NCBI GenBank assembly: GCA_012490785.1
Contig: JAAXCT010000243.1
Location: forward strand, 682,001-746,000
Direction of reading: 5' to 3'
Length of the DNA: 64,000 nucleotides
DNA from: Eragrostis nindensis
Taxonomy: Eukaryota > Streptophyta > Magnoliopsida > Poales > Poaceae
The position numbers were made by a program, and so were the translations under genes. How positions within the stretch are numbered: the first letter of the stretch is position 1; each line of letters begins with the position of its first letter. Under the pieces are notes generated by a model. The model did no database searches and was not told where the DNA came from. It saw nothing but the letters and a program-made list of their open reading frames with translations. This document shows positions 49,173-58,161 of this stretch, piece after piece.

Positions 49173-49827
49173 TTGATGACAACCTTGATTAAAGCTTACA
49201 AATGATATTCAAAGACAGATTTTCAATGCAAACATATAGAATAAGCTCCCCCTTAATATGTGCATATATGAGTGAATTTCCAAAAAAAATAGCCTCAAAT
49301 GCCATTTGCACATATAGAGTGGAAAAACATGAGAGCTCTTCCTATATGTATGCATTTGTGGGGTGCAACAAAGTATGTGTGAACAAATAGCACGTGATGC
49401 ATATGACAAGTTAACCACAAAACAGGATTGAAAGAAATGCATCTGTGCTGTCTGGCCAAAACCGGAACTTCTGGTTTACCAAACCGGAACTTCCGGTTTC
49501 TCCAGGCTGCACAGATTCAGGAAGAACAATACACCATTTCAACCATGCATCACACACTAGCATAAATAGGTCCTTAGAAACATATTACAAGGTTCAACAC
49601 ACATAGTTCATACATTTCAAAGGTTCTCAAGTCCACGAAGTGAAATAGATTGTGTTCAGCCTGGCCAAACCGGAACTTCCGGTTTCCCAACCGGAACTTC
49701 CGGTTTTACCAGGCAGAACAGATCAAGACTGAAATGCTGAAACTTGATAGTGATGATTCGAAGCTTTAATCCTTCTCTCCCCCTTTGTCATCTAGCACCA
49801 AAAGGAGTTAAGAAACTTCATGGAAGC

Positions 49828-51552
49828 TCACTCATCATCCTCATCATCACCATCATCACGCTCCTCTTCTTCTTCATGTCTTGGAGGAGAGTCGAAGGGA
49901 GGTGTCTGCTGCTGCTGCTGATACTCACCAAAGAAGCCAAATCCATAGTCGCTGAAACTCTCATCACCGAAGTACTGAGCACTTAGATTTTGTTGTTGAT
50001 AATTGCTCATCCTCTCCTCAAAGGTCTCCATAGGTGGACTTTCTTCATTTTCTGACCCAATCGGAGAGCAAACAATTTCAAGATTGCTTTGTTGTATTAT
50101 TTGCTTCTGCCTCTTTGTAATTTTCTTCCTCTCTTGCCTCTCATGGTGTGCTCTCACATCTGCATCATATTGAGATCGACACATGCCAAGAAAGAAGTTG
50201 AAGAATTTTTTGATTGGAGAGGAAGACTTGCTGCCCTTGTGCCTTCCACTGCTGCTAGGACCTCCAGAGGTGGAGGCTCCATGAGTTTGAGCCGCTGCCC
50301 CACTTTCCTCAACTGGCATTTTCAGATTTGCTTTGACTCTTAGAAAAGTGTGCTTCATCTCACACTCAAAACTGCCACCGGTGACCTTCTAAATCATAAG
50401 CATGATGTACGGTGCATAGCCACAACTTTTGAGAGGATTATTTGCAATGATTTTGATTTCCTCCCATATGAAGTCAAACACGGAGAATGGAGTACCATGA
50501 GGAGGAGAGGGAGTCATAGCTGCAAGGATGTTCTTGTTGTAGGAAGGAATGGCTGTGGCATCACCCTCTCTAGGAGTGAGGGTCTTTCTAAATAACCGGT
50601 TCAAATAGCCATAGAAGGGAAGCAAATCTGTGGTGTGTCCAAGTCTGACTTGCTTGTTCCTTGGATACATGTAGCCCATCTTAGCTGCCTTTAGAGGATA
50701 ACCCAAGTGAAGGCGGGGACGATTTGCATCATTTCGTCCAAAACCAAGAATTCTAGCAAACTGTGCATAGCTCACCTCAAACCAACGACCCTCTGTCATC
50801 CAATGAAACTTATTGATACCGTCATGCTCCTCAACATACAAGGTAGAGAAGAACTGAGCAATGATCTCATTATTCCAATTCTTCTCAAGACCCATAATAG
50901 CACTCACATTTTTGGCTCTGCATGCGGCAATCACTTCATTCAGAATTGGATCACCCTTGTCTTCCAGATACCGCCAATTTATCCACTGAGAGATGGCCAC
51001 AGGTGTGGTCTTTGCCAAGATCACAGATTCATAGAAATCCTGCTGAGAGTATGTCTGAAATCTATAGTCAGAGGCTTCCTTCTGAAGAGGCCTAGGGTCA
51101 ACTGCCCTCATCTCTCTCACTGCCTCAGATTTTCCTTTGTAGCTCACTTTTGCTCTCCAATGAGGATTAGATGGGATCTGAAATTTTGGAGCTCCATAGT
51201 CAGCAGCTCCAGCTGGAATAGGCTCATCTACATCAAAGATTTCTTCTTCCTCCTCATTGATTTCATCATCATCCCCTGCTGCCCCACTGATGCCACCATA
51301 ATCAGCAACGGATTTTCCTTTAGAGTGAAAGCTTGTTTGACGAGGTGGAGATGGAACATATTCTTCTTCTTCATCATCATCACTTGAGGTCACTTCCACC
51401 TCTTCATCCACTTCTTCCTCAATCTGCAAAGTAGCTCTTGGTAGCTGCTTGGTGCGTGTCACTGTTTGCTTGCGACGTGCAAAGACTTTATATTGAGGAT
51501 CCACATCATCATGCCTTGCTTTCTTTCTTCTTTCACCTCCTTCTCCGGCCAT
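49828..51552 (-). pseudogene. Plant 'transposon protein' (PTP)-type frame with internal stop
   Basis: The frame starts at ATG 51552 (MAGEGGERRKKARHDDVDPQ) and runs to 50389, where a TAG occurs. The same frame continues nine codons later to an ATG at 50358 and on to 49828. Upstream part: an acidic Glu/Asp-rich region, then a conserved globular region (ISQWINWRYLEDKG, FARILGFGRNDANR, YMYPRNKQVRLGHTTDLLPF) like the plant-specific protein often found in non-autonomous LTR elements and in the envelope position. Downstream part: Ser-rich, with Gln-rich and Glu/Asp-rich ends. Function unknown. Described as found, with the break in place. Confidence 0.65.
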
Positions 51553-53969
51553 GCTGCCCCTGATGGATATTATGAAAGGATAGATCTTAGGAAACAGCTA
51601 GGACAGTACTTGAGATGACTTGAAATCAATTTCAGATGAGAACATGCACACAAGAGTTCACTGAGGAAACCGGAACTTCCGGTTTGCCAAACCGGAACAT
51701 CCGGTTTTCTCAGGGAAAAACTATGTCCATCAAGTCATCTGAAAACATTTTAGGATCCTTCAATGCATGAGTAGACAGCAAGGTAGCACTTAGAATTCCT
51801 AGCCATAAGAAACTGATCAAAATTCTTGAGCTAGACTTCCTCTGACAAAACCGGAACTTCCGGTTTGCAAAACCGGCACTTCCGGTTTTCTCAAGGAAAA
51901 CCTAATTCTTGAATCCGATTGATTTAGCCAACAAATCTTGAAGATATGGCAGGCACAAGTTCTATGGCATCCTAGGAAACAATGCTAGGAAGGGAATTTG
52001 AATCTACCAAAGGACCTAAGAGATCGAAAGATGAGTCCATAGATACCTTTGGAGAGGTAAACTTCAAAACCGGAGGTGGAATCGGAGACTCCGGTCTTGG
52101 GAATACTCAATCCACCCAAAAACTGAAGGATTCCACGGTTGGACCTTCAAATCGCCAAGGAAGGAGAGAGGGAGGTCGCCCACTGTGAGAAGTTTGAGAA
52201 AGAAGAGAATGTGGGCTGAAGGGGTAAGTTTTCTGGTCAGGGGGGGTTAAACCCGACGAAACCGGAACTTCCGGTTTGCAAAACCGGAACTTCCGGTTTT
52301 GCTGACTGAACAGACAAAAACGAGGATTTACTTGTTCTCACTGTAGCCCGGAGTGTCCGATATACTACCGGAGTGTCCGATGGGGAGTCTCTGTTGCTGA
52401 GCGCTGAAATTCCAAGATTTTCTCCGGAGAGTCCGACCTTGTGCCGGACAGTCCGGTACCTGATTGCACTTGCTGACTTGAGAGATTTTCAAGGAATTTT
52501 GATCAAGGAGATTATGGACTTGAGAGGAACTATCTCACTAATTGTGGTTAGACAACAATCAATCAACCAAAGTGAACAATAACCACAATTAGTTTGACAT
52601 GATCACAAAGATCAAGAATCAATATTTTTGAAACACACACAAAGCATGATAAGGTTTTTCAAAAGTTCTAACCTAACTCACAAAGAGTATATGGTGACTT
52701 GAATCATCCACATACCAAGGCACAACCTAGCACATGAGTTCTATATGATGAAAAGAATTAAGGTTAGGGCAAATAGAGCGTACCTTCATGTAGAAAGACC
52801 ACTATTCATCAATGTAGATAAATACATTGATACTTAGTCTTGTGCTTACTTTCCAATAATAAGTTCAATGCTAGATTTTCCATAAGTGAAATTCATGCAC
52901 TTTCAATGACACAAACCAGCATTAGTAGCACAGACTTCATGATCACACACAGTGATCAAATAAATGGAGAAATAGAGAAGAGGCCTCAAACAAATACAGG
53001 TATATGCATCTGCCCAAACCGGAACTTCCGGTTTGACAAACCGGAACTTCCGGTTTATGCAGGATGCATATACTTTAGAATTTGGCTAAAGAACCTGGAA
53101 TTTTGAAGCTTAGCAGGAGTGTCATATCCCTTTTTGAGGTATATCCAATTTATAAGCACTTTCTCCATATGTGAGACTATTTTCATGAAACAACTTAAAC
53201 AACCAAGTTAGTCTCATTTAACTTAAGACATAGAGCGAACCTCCCCCTTAATATGTGCACCAGAATTTTTGAATAATTTATCATGTGCACTAGATCGATC
53301 AAGAACATAGAGAGATTCACTCTATATCTCAGTTAAGGGAATGAAGATATTCAATGAATGAATGAGTGTCAAGAAATACTCACAACCACATAGACATGTG
53401 AGCAAGAGCAATATTAGTCTTCATGTTGTGCTTGTATGTTCAACATAGAAATCAACATGAGATACTAGATCATCCATGAGTCACTTCACTTATGCATTTC
53501 AATCACTTTTGCAATTTTACTCTCGCTTGGAGATTTGCCAGGGGAAACCGGAACATCCGGTTTAACAAACCGGAACTTCCGGTTTTTCCTGAACATTTGC
53601 ATTTCAACGAGTTCAGTGACATCTTGATAGTTGCGTCTTGTATTGTCTTCAAGTTGCTTTAAAGAAGTACGATGAGTACCTAGAAGAGGTTAGAAGACAA
53701 ATTTCTCCATAGGAGACATTAATTGCATCTTTCTATACAAGTGTGCATACACATAAGTATCTTAATGATCTCATCAAGATAAGAGATGGCACATGCAAAC
53801 TAATTGAAGAAGAAGGAGTGATCATAAGAACTTGGAAGTGATACTTGTCACCATGATGTCATTGATGTAGATGATAAATGAATGGCTCCACCCTTGGCAT
53901 GTTTCATATCATGAACACTTCATTTGTTCGCCAAGGCATCAATGCATCATTTATACCTGTGTAGCAATT
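51553..53969. other. Spacer of the LTR element lacking pol
   Basis: 2.4 kb where an autonomous Copia-type element would carry pol. I find no reverse transcriptase, integrase, protease or RNase H motif. It contains five palindrome pairs and the CCGGA-type palindromes at 52349-52458. Confidence 0.7.
52349..52458. repeat. Second palindrome family, CCGGA-N-TCCG type
   Basis: CCCGGAGTGTCCGATATACTACCGGAGTGTCCGAT, and further CTCCGGAGAGTCCGA and GCCGGACAGTCCGGT, lie within about 110 bases. These are closer to the classic Sirevirus motif than the AAACCGGAA family. Confidence 0.7.
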
Positions 53970-55301
53970 TCAAGCACATTTTGGTACCCAAATCTTGTTG
54001 GGTCCATGAATGTTAGTCACACAAGATTTTGGCACCCAAATGAGCTTTGTGCTACCACTTGGTGAACTAATCACCTTCTTAGCACAAGGACCATTTGTGG
54101 CCTTCATAGTTGATGAATTAGTATTGACCAACTTGGGAGTGGAAACTTGAGCCATAGGACAATCCTTACCGATATGTCCTTTGTTGCGACAAGTATAGCA
54201 AATTCGATACTTGGTTCTTCTTTCCTTATCTTTGATTTGCCTTCTTGTGCTTCCACACTTGCTCATGTATCTATCATATGCTGACACAAAGCCTTTGCCA
54301 CATTGTTTATTAACTTGAAGCTTCTCAGCAGAAACCGGAACTTCCGGTTTGTCAAACCGGAACTTCCGGTTTTGACTGGCCAGCACCACTTTGCCTTTCT
54401 TTGAACATGAGTCAATTTTGTGTCCTTCTTCCATGCAGCCAAAACACTTCCTATGAGATAAACTTCTTTGTCTTCTAGAAAGTGCGGCTTGATCATTTTT
54501 CTTCGAAGGACATTCGAATGAGAAGTGTCCCATTGAAGAGCACTTAACATGAGCTTTCTTCTTGAGTGTTTGCATGTTGCTCTTGTCATTAATTCTCTTG
54601 AGCTTGTTGCAGGGGATGTTAGCACATGTGACGGTTGATCCCTTCTCAAGCTTCTTCACCATGTCATCACGGTTATCTTGAGATGGTTGCACATGACCTT
54701 TCCCTTTCAACACACTCAAGTCATTCTTGAGCTTCTCAACTTCTCTCTTGAGATAGTCATTTTCACTTGCAATAAAATCATCACAAGTTTCTACAAGAAT
54801 ATGCTCATCACATGATGGCTTTACTTGAGAGCAACAAATGTTAGCACAAGATAAATCAATAGACATTTGTGTGCTTGTGCAATTGCATGTGTGAGGTTGA
54901 TAAGATTTTACCACAGTCAATACAACCTCATGAGATACTTCTAGCATGGCATGTGACTCAATAAGATCTTCATGAGAGCACCGAAGCTCTTCATGGCTCT
55001 TTTGCAAATTCACTTGCTTGCTAGTGAGCACATCAAGTTGAGTCTTGAGATTGCAATTTTCTTTTTGCAATGTTGCTGCACATAGAGAAGAGTTAGTGGC
55101 ACAAGCATAATCCTTTGTCAAGTTATCAAACTCATTAGTTAAGGATACATGCAACTTGTTAAGTTTCCCATGATCTTTACTTAGAGCTTTGAGCTCTTCC
55201 AATTTGCCAATGAGAAACTCTTCTTGCTGCTCAAGTTGTAACTCTTGCTCTTGAATTTTCTTCATGAGCTTCATCATCTTGAACATGTCTTTCTTGCTCA
55301 A
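53970..55301 (-). CDS. LTR-element gag-type protein, coiled-coil and zinc-knuckle frame
   Basis: An open frame of 443 codons. Residues about 1-220 are a long coiled coil rich in Lys, Glu, Leu and Gln. Then come one degenerate knuckle (CSSMGHFSFEC) and two good CCHC knuckles (CFGCMEEGHKIDSC, CYTCRNKGHIGKDC), the RNA-binding signature of retroelement capsid proteins. Between the two good knuckles lies the palindrome pair at 54332-54373, read in frame as NRKFRFDKPEVPV. It starts in a different frame from the preceding gag segment, with an ATGA overlap; whether both are expressed through a frameshift, or one frame is simply broken, cannot be told. Confidence 0.75.
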   Translation of the reverse strand: MSKKDMFKMMKLMKKIQEQELQLEQQEEFLIGKLEELKALSKDHGKLNKLHVSLTNEFDNLTKDYACATNSSLCAATLQKENCNLKTQLDVLTSKQVNLQKSHEELRCSHEDLIESHAMLEVSHEVVLTVVKSYQPHTCNCTSTQMSIDLSCANICCSQVKPSCDEHILVETCDDFIASENDYLKREVEKLKNDLSVLKGKGHVQPSQDNRDDMVKKLEKGSTVTCANIPCNKLKRINDKSNMQTLKKKAHVKCSSMGHFSFECPSKKNDQAALSRRQRSLSHRKCFGCMEEGHKIDSCSKKGKVVLASQNRKFRFDKPEVPVSAEKLQVNKQCGKGFVSAYDRYMSKCGSTRRQIKDKERRTKYRICYTCRNKGHIGKDCPMAQVSTPKLVNTNSSTMKATNGPCAKKVISSPSGSTKLIWVPKSCVTNIHGPNKIWVPKCA

Positions 55302-56179
55302 CTTGTCAAATTCAAAGTCGTCATCTTCGCTTTCACTTTCATCCTTCTTGATTGGTTTTTCTTGCCTTTAGCCATGAGACACATAGAGTGTTCATCCTCC
55401 GAGTCACTTGAAGAGACAGACTCTTCACTTGGTCTAAAACGGCACCAATCATCTTCTTCATTTGAAGTCGAGCATGTTTCTGTTCTGCCAAAACCGGAAC
55501 TTCCGGTTTGGGAAACCAGAATCTCCGGTTTTCCCAGACTGGCAGACTGAACATTGTTTGCTTCACAGCTCGATTGCTTCAATTCTTCAATGAAGCTTGT
55601 TGAGGATGATATTCTCTCAGGCTCATTATCTGAGAATGATAGCTTGTCTTCACTTGAGCCATATGTTTCTTTAAGTGCCACCCAAAGAAGATGAGCACTT
55701 TCAAGAAATCCTTGTTCCTTGAATATCACCTCCTCCACACCTGCGCTCAAAGAACTAGATAGAACATTATATGCATGAGCTTCGAGATATAAGCATTTCT
55801 CTTGCCCTTTTGTTAGGTGATAATCATCCATGGCATGAGAAAAGCCTATATCTACGATCCACCAAATTTGTGGGCTCATTTGACGAAAATATGAAATCAT
55901 TCGGTCTTTCCAATGAGCATAATTTGAGCCACAAAAATGAGGAACATCACAAGCAGGTCTAGATATAGATGAAAGCAAGTAGCTAGGACAACCATAAGCA
56001 TTTTGATCCATTTCGCCTTGCGACATCGATCTTTCCTCCAAGCGGTTAAGCCTACAAGGAGGTTGGGTTCTGATACCAATTGAAAGTCCCTTGATGTCGC
56101 CTAGAGGGGGGGGGGGGGGGTGAATAGGCGATGTACGAAAATTAGCAATTAAAACTGCAGCGGAAACTGAAACTGCCAA
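55298..56179 (-). CDS. LTR-element gag-type protein, N-terminal frame
   Basis: An open frame of 293 codons whose start region overlaps the LTR and primer site, so the real start is probably the internal Met just upstream of SQGEMDQNAYG. It contains a Copia gag-like segment (FCGSNYAHWKDRMISYF ... WWIVDIG) and KGQEKCLYLEAHAYNVLSSS. Later it has an acidic Ser/Glu stretch and a Lys-rich tail. One palindrome pair (55491-55532) is translated inside it (KPEILV...). It ends in TGA at 55300-55298, overlapping the ATG of the next frame by two bases. Confidence 0.7.
   Translation of the reverse strand: MAVSVSAAVLIANFRTSPIHPPPPPLGDIKGLSIGIRTQPPCRLNRLEERSMSQGEMDQNAYGCPSYLLSSISRPACDVPHFCGSNYAHWKDRMISYFRQMSPQIWWIVDIGFSHAMDDYHLTKGQEKCLYLEAHAYNVLSSSLSAGVEEVIFKEQGFLESAHLLWVALKETYGSSEDKLSFSDNEPERISSSTSFIEELKQSSCEANNVQSASLGKPEILVSQTGSSGFGRTETCSTSNEEDDWCRFRPSEESVSSSDSEDEHSMCLMAKGKKNQSRRMKVKAKMTTLNLTS
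56061..56080 (-). other. Primer-binding site of the LTR element
   Basis: Minus strand, directly inside the right LTR: ATTGGTATCAGAACCC, matching the complement of the initiator-tRNA-Met 3' end used by most plant Copia elements. Confidence 0.8.
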
Positions 56180-57961
56180 AACCGGAACTTCCGGTTTGTC
56201 AAACCGGAACTTCCGGTTTCCTCGGGACAGAAAACTGAAACTTAGGTTTTCGAAGCCCGAACCCCTCTAGATCAAATGTAAACTACGAGGGTATGTAAAA
56301 GAGCTCTAGCAAAGATATACACAGAAATATAAGCTCAACTACACAAGCAACCTAGTAGATCAAGATTTGCATATAAATGACAATAAGAACGTGTAAGCAA
56401 ATGCAAACCGAATGAAGCACGCAAGGAGTTGTTTCCCGAAGTTCAGCAGCTTGCTTTCCAAGCTGCCTACGTCTCCGTTGAGGAAGCTCTTCACAAGAGC
56501 CGGGTCTCTTTCAACCACTTTCCTCCTTTCCACTATTTGTTTCTTTCCTTGCGGAGGCGAAACGTGCCTTTCACAAACTTTCCCAAGGCTCACCACAAGC
56601 TTGGGAGCTCTAGGGCGACGCCTAGCCGTCTAGGAGGCTTCACCTCCAAGAGTAACAAATGCTTCACGGATTCAAGGCGAAGTGCTCAATTGCTCAAGTA
56701 TGAGGATGCTCTCTTGTGCTCTCTAATTCAAATTCTCTCAACCCAATCCAAAGGATTTAGCTATAAACTCACAAATCTCACAAAGAGAGGTTGGGGAGAG
56801 CTCTAGGACACCTTGGCTCAGGATATATGCGTGGATGTGGTCAGCACCCTCCAAAAGAGGGTATGGTAGAGTATTTATACTCTTTCCCCCGAAAACTAGC
56901 CGTTGGAACTAGCCAGTAGAAACCGGAACTTCTGGGTCCGGTTTTCCAAACCGGAACTTCCTGTTTCCCAGATATAGCCGTTGGGTTCAAAATCTGCCAA
57001 AACCGGAACTTCCGGTTTGGCAAACCGGAACTTCCGGTTTTGCCAGGTCAGAGAGAACTGTGCAAGTGTTGGCCATTGTGTTTCACTCTTCTCACTTAGG
57101 TTTTTCTTGAGCACTGAGACTTGCTAGCTATCCATGTAACATCCCTCTTGATAGAGCGGCACACCTATACTCAAGATTAAATGTAAAACAACTTTTCACA
57201 ACTTGAGCATATAGAGAACTAGATATGCCACTTCTCTTCATTTTTGCTTGAGGGCAGCCACATGAGCTTTTCTTGAGCATCACCATCTTGAGCTTGTGAC
57301 TTGGAATCTTTCAAACCATATGATCAATATCCATCTTGCAATTCCTAGTCACTTCAAATCTTCATATTTCAACAATAATTGACACTTAGCAACATATACT
57401 CCATATAGCTTGAATGGTCCATCGAAATTCGACTCCACTTGCCCTTCACCATAGCTTAGGTGCCTCGGCGCCAAGAACTTATCTTGCCCTTCTCCTAATC
57501 ATGGTTCATCGCGACCAAGTCATGCCAATTCTTCACCATCTTGCTATTTGAGTCATACATTGCTTTGTATCATCCATAAGCATCCAATTGTGTTGATAGT
57601 TGATTTGTTGGTTGATCAAGTTGCTTCCGAATATATTATCATAAAGAACAAATAGCACTTGATCATTCTTCATCTTGACTATGAGAAAGCCATTAGATTT
57701 AGAGACAACCATGTCTCTATTTATTTTCCATACAGGCTTGTCATAGAATCTTGTACATGAGATAATTCATTTGTTTACATCATATGTTGGTCACATGGTC
57801 TCATTTGCTTCAAACAATTGTACATCCATAAGTGTATACATGAAAGATATTGTACATATATTGTTTGCAACCTGTCCATATACTTCACAAAGAATATTAG
57901 ACCTTTAATCATGTTGTCATACAATACACCAAAACCCACTAGGGGTGCACATGCACTTTCA
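56081..57961 (-). repeat. Right LTR (5' LTR in element sense)
   Basis: 1881 bases, TG...CA. Carries an additional 23-base segment (one spacer plus one palindrome, near 56195-56217) compared with the left LTR. The promoter of the element should lie here, reading leftward. Confidence 0.9.
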
Positions 57962-58142
57962 CTTGGTGAGTTAGTGAAACTTTGTCTCTCTACTACACTG
58001 TTTTGACAACCTCACTCCTTTCCTGAGACCCCTTCAGACACATACTTCCATGTCTCCATGCAAACCTCCAAGTATATGTACTACTACCTAATTGTCACTA
58101 AAATAATGTTCCTTCGGATGCATAGCTTAAGCAAAAAAAAAA

Positions 58143-58161
58143 GGGGGGGGGGGGGGGGGGG
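58143..58161. repeat. Poly(G) tract at duplication junction
   Basis: 19 G after an A run, exactly where duplication unit A ends and unit B begins. Confidence 0.85.

Larger units (their letters stand above)
48113..57043. repeat. Paired palindrome family AAACCGGAACTTCCGGTTT
   Basis: The 19-base palindrome (9-base arms around a central C) occurs as close pairs at 48113-48161, 48192-48236, 49457-49500, 49667-49706, 51667-51708, 51848-51890, 52259-52300, 53015-53056, 53545-53587, 54332-54373, 55491-55532, 56178-56220, 56920-56968 and 56999-57043, and singly at 47394-47412. The pair spacer is about 2-6 bases, usually G-N-C between TTT and AAA. Several members have one- or two-base changes (for example ACATCC for ACTTCC). 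It lies in LTRs, spacer and coding frames. Sireviruses are known for CCGGA...TCCGG-type palindromes near the polypurine tract; here they are spread along the whole element. Confidence 0.9.
47291..57966 (-). mobile_element. Sirevirus-like LTR retrotransposon, pol-less (non-autonomous)
   Basis: The element spans 47296-57961 (10,666 bp), with CTTGG duplicated at 47291-47295 and 57962-57966. Both LTRs begin TGAAAGT and end ACTTTCA. On the minus strand the primer-binding site next to the right LTR reads TTGGTATCAGAACC (tRNA-Met type), and the polypurine tract AAAAAGGGGGAGA lies next to the left LTR, so transcription runs right to left. Order in that direction: LTR, gag-type frames (56179-53970), about 2.4 kb of spacer without recognisable protease, integrase or reverse transcriptase, then a 'plant transposon protein'/envelope-position frame (51552-49828), LTR. 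The Met-type primer site, long coiled-coil gag, late extra frame and CCGGA/TCCGG palindromes fit the Sirevirus branch of Copia. The classification is inference because pol is missing. Confidence 0.88.
45968..58130 (+). repeat. Tandem duplication unit A (split by the LTR retrotransposon)
   Basis: 45968-47295 plus 57967-58130 matches 58162-59527 throughout, from CATTTGCTCCTGTGAGC to GGATGCATAGCTTAAGC. The LTR element (47296-57961) and its CTTGG duplication interrupt this copy within the phrase CGCCTACGACTTGG. A 44-base stretch at 46187-46230 is repeated in tandem at 46231-46274 in this copy only. Confidence 0.85.

Noticed and set aside
56061..56080. tRNA gene at the TGGTATCAG site
   Set aside because: Only the 3'-end complement of a tRNA is present; it is a primer-binding site.
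47394..57043. CRISPR-like repeat array
   Set aside because: Plant nuclear DNA inside a retrotransposon; the repeats are palindromic, irregularly spaced by hundreds of bases, and no cas genes are present.
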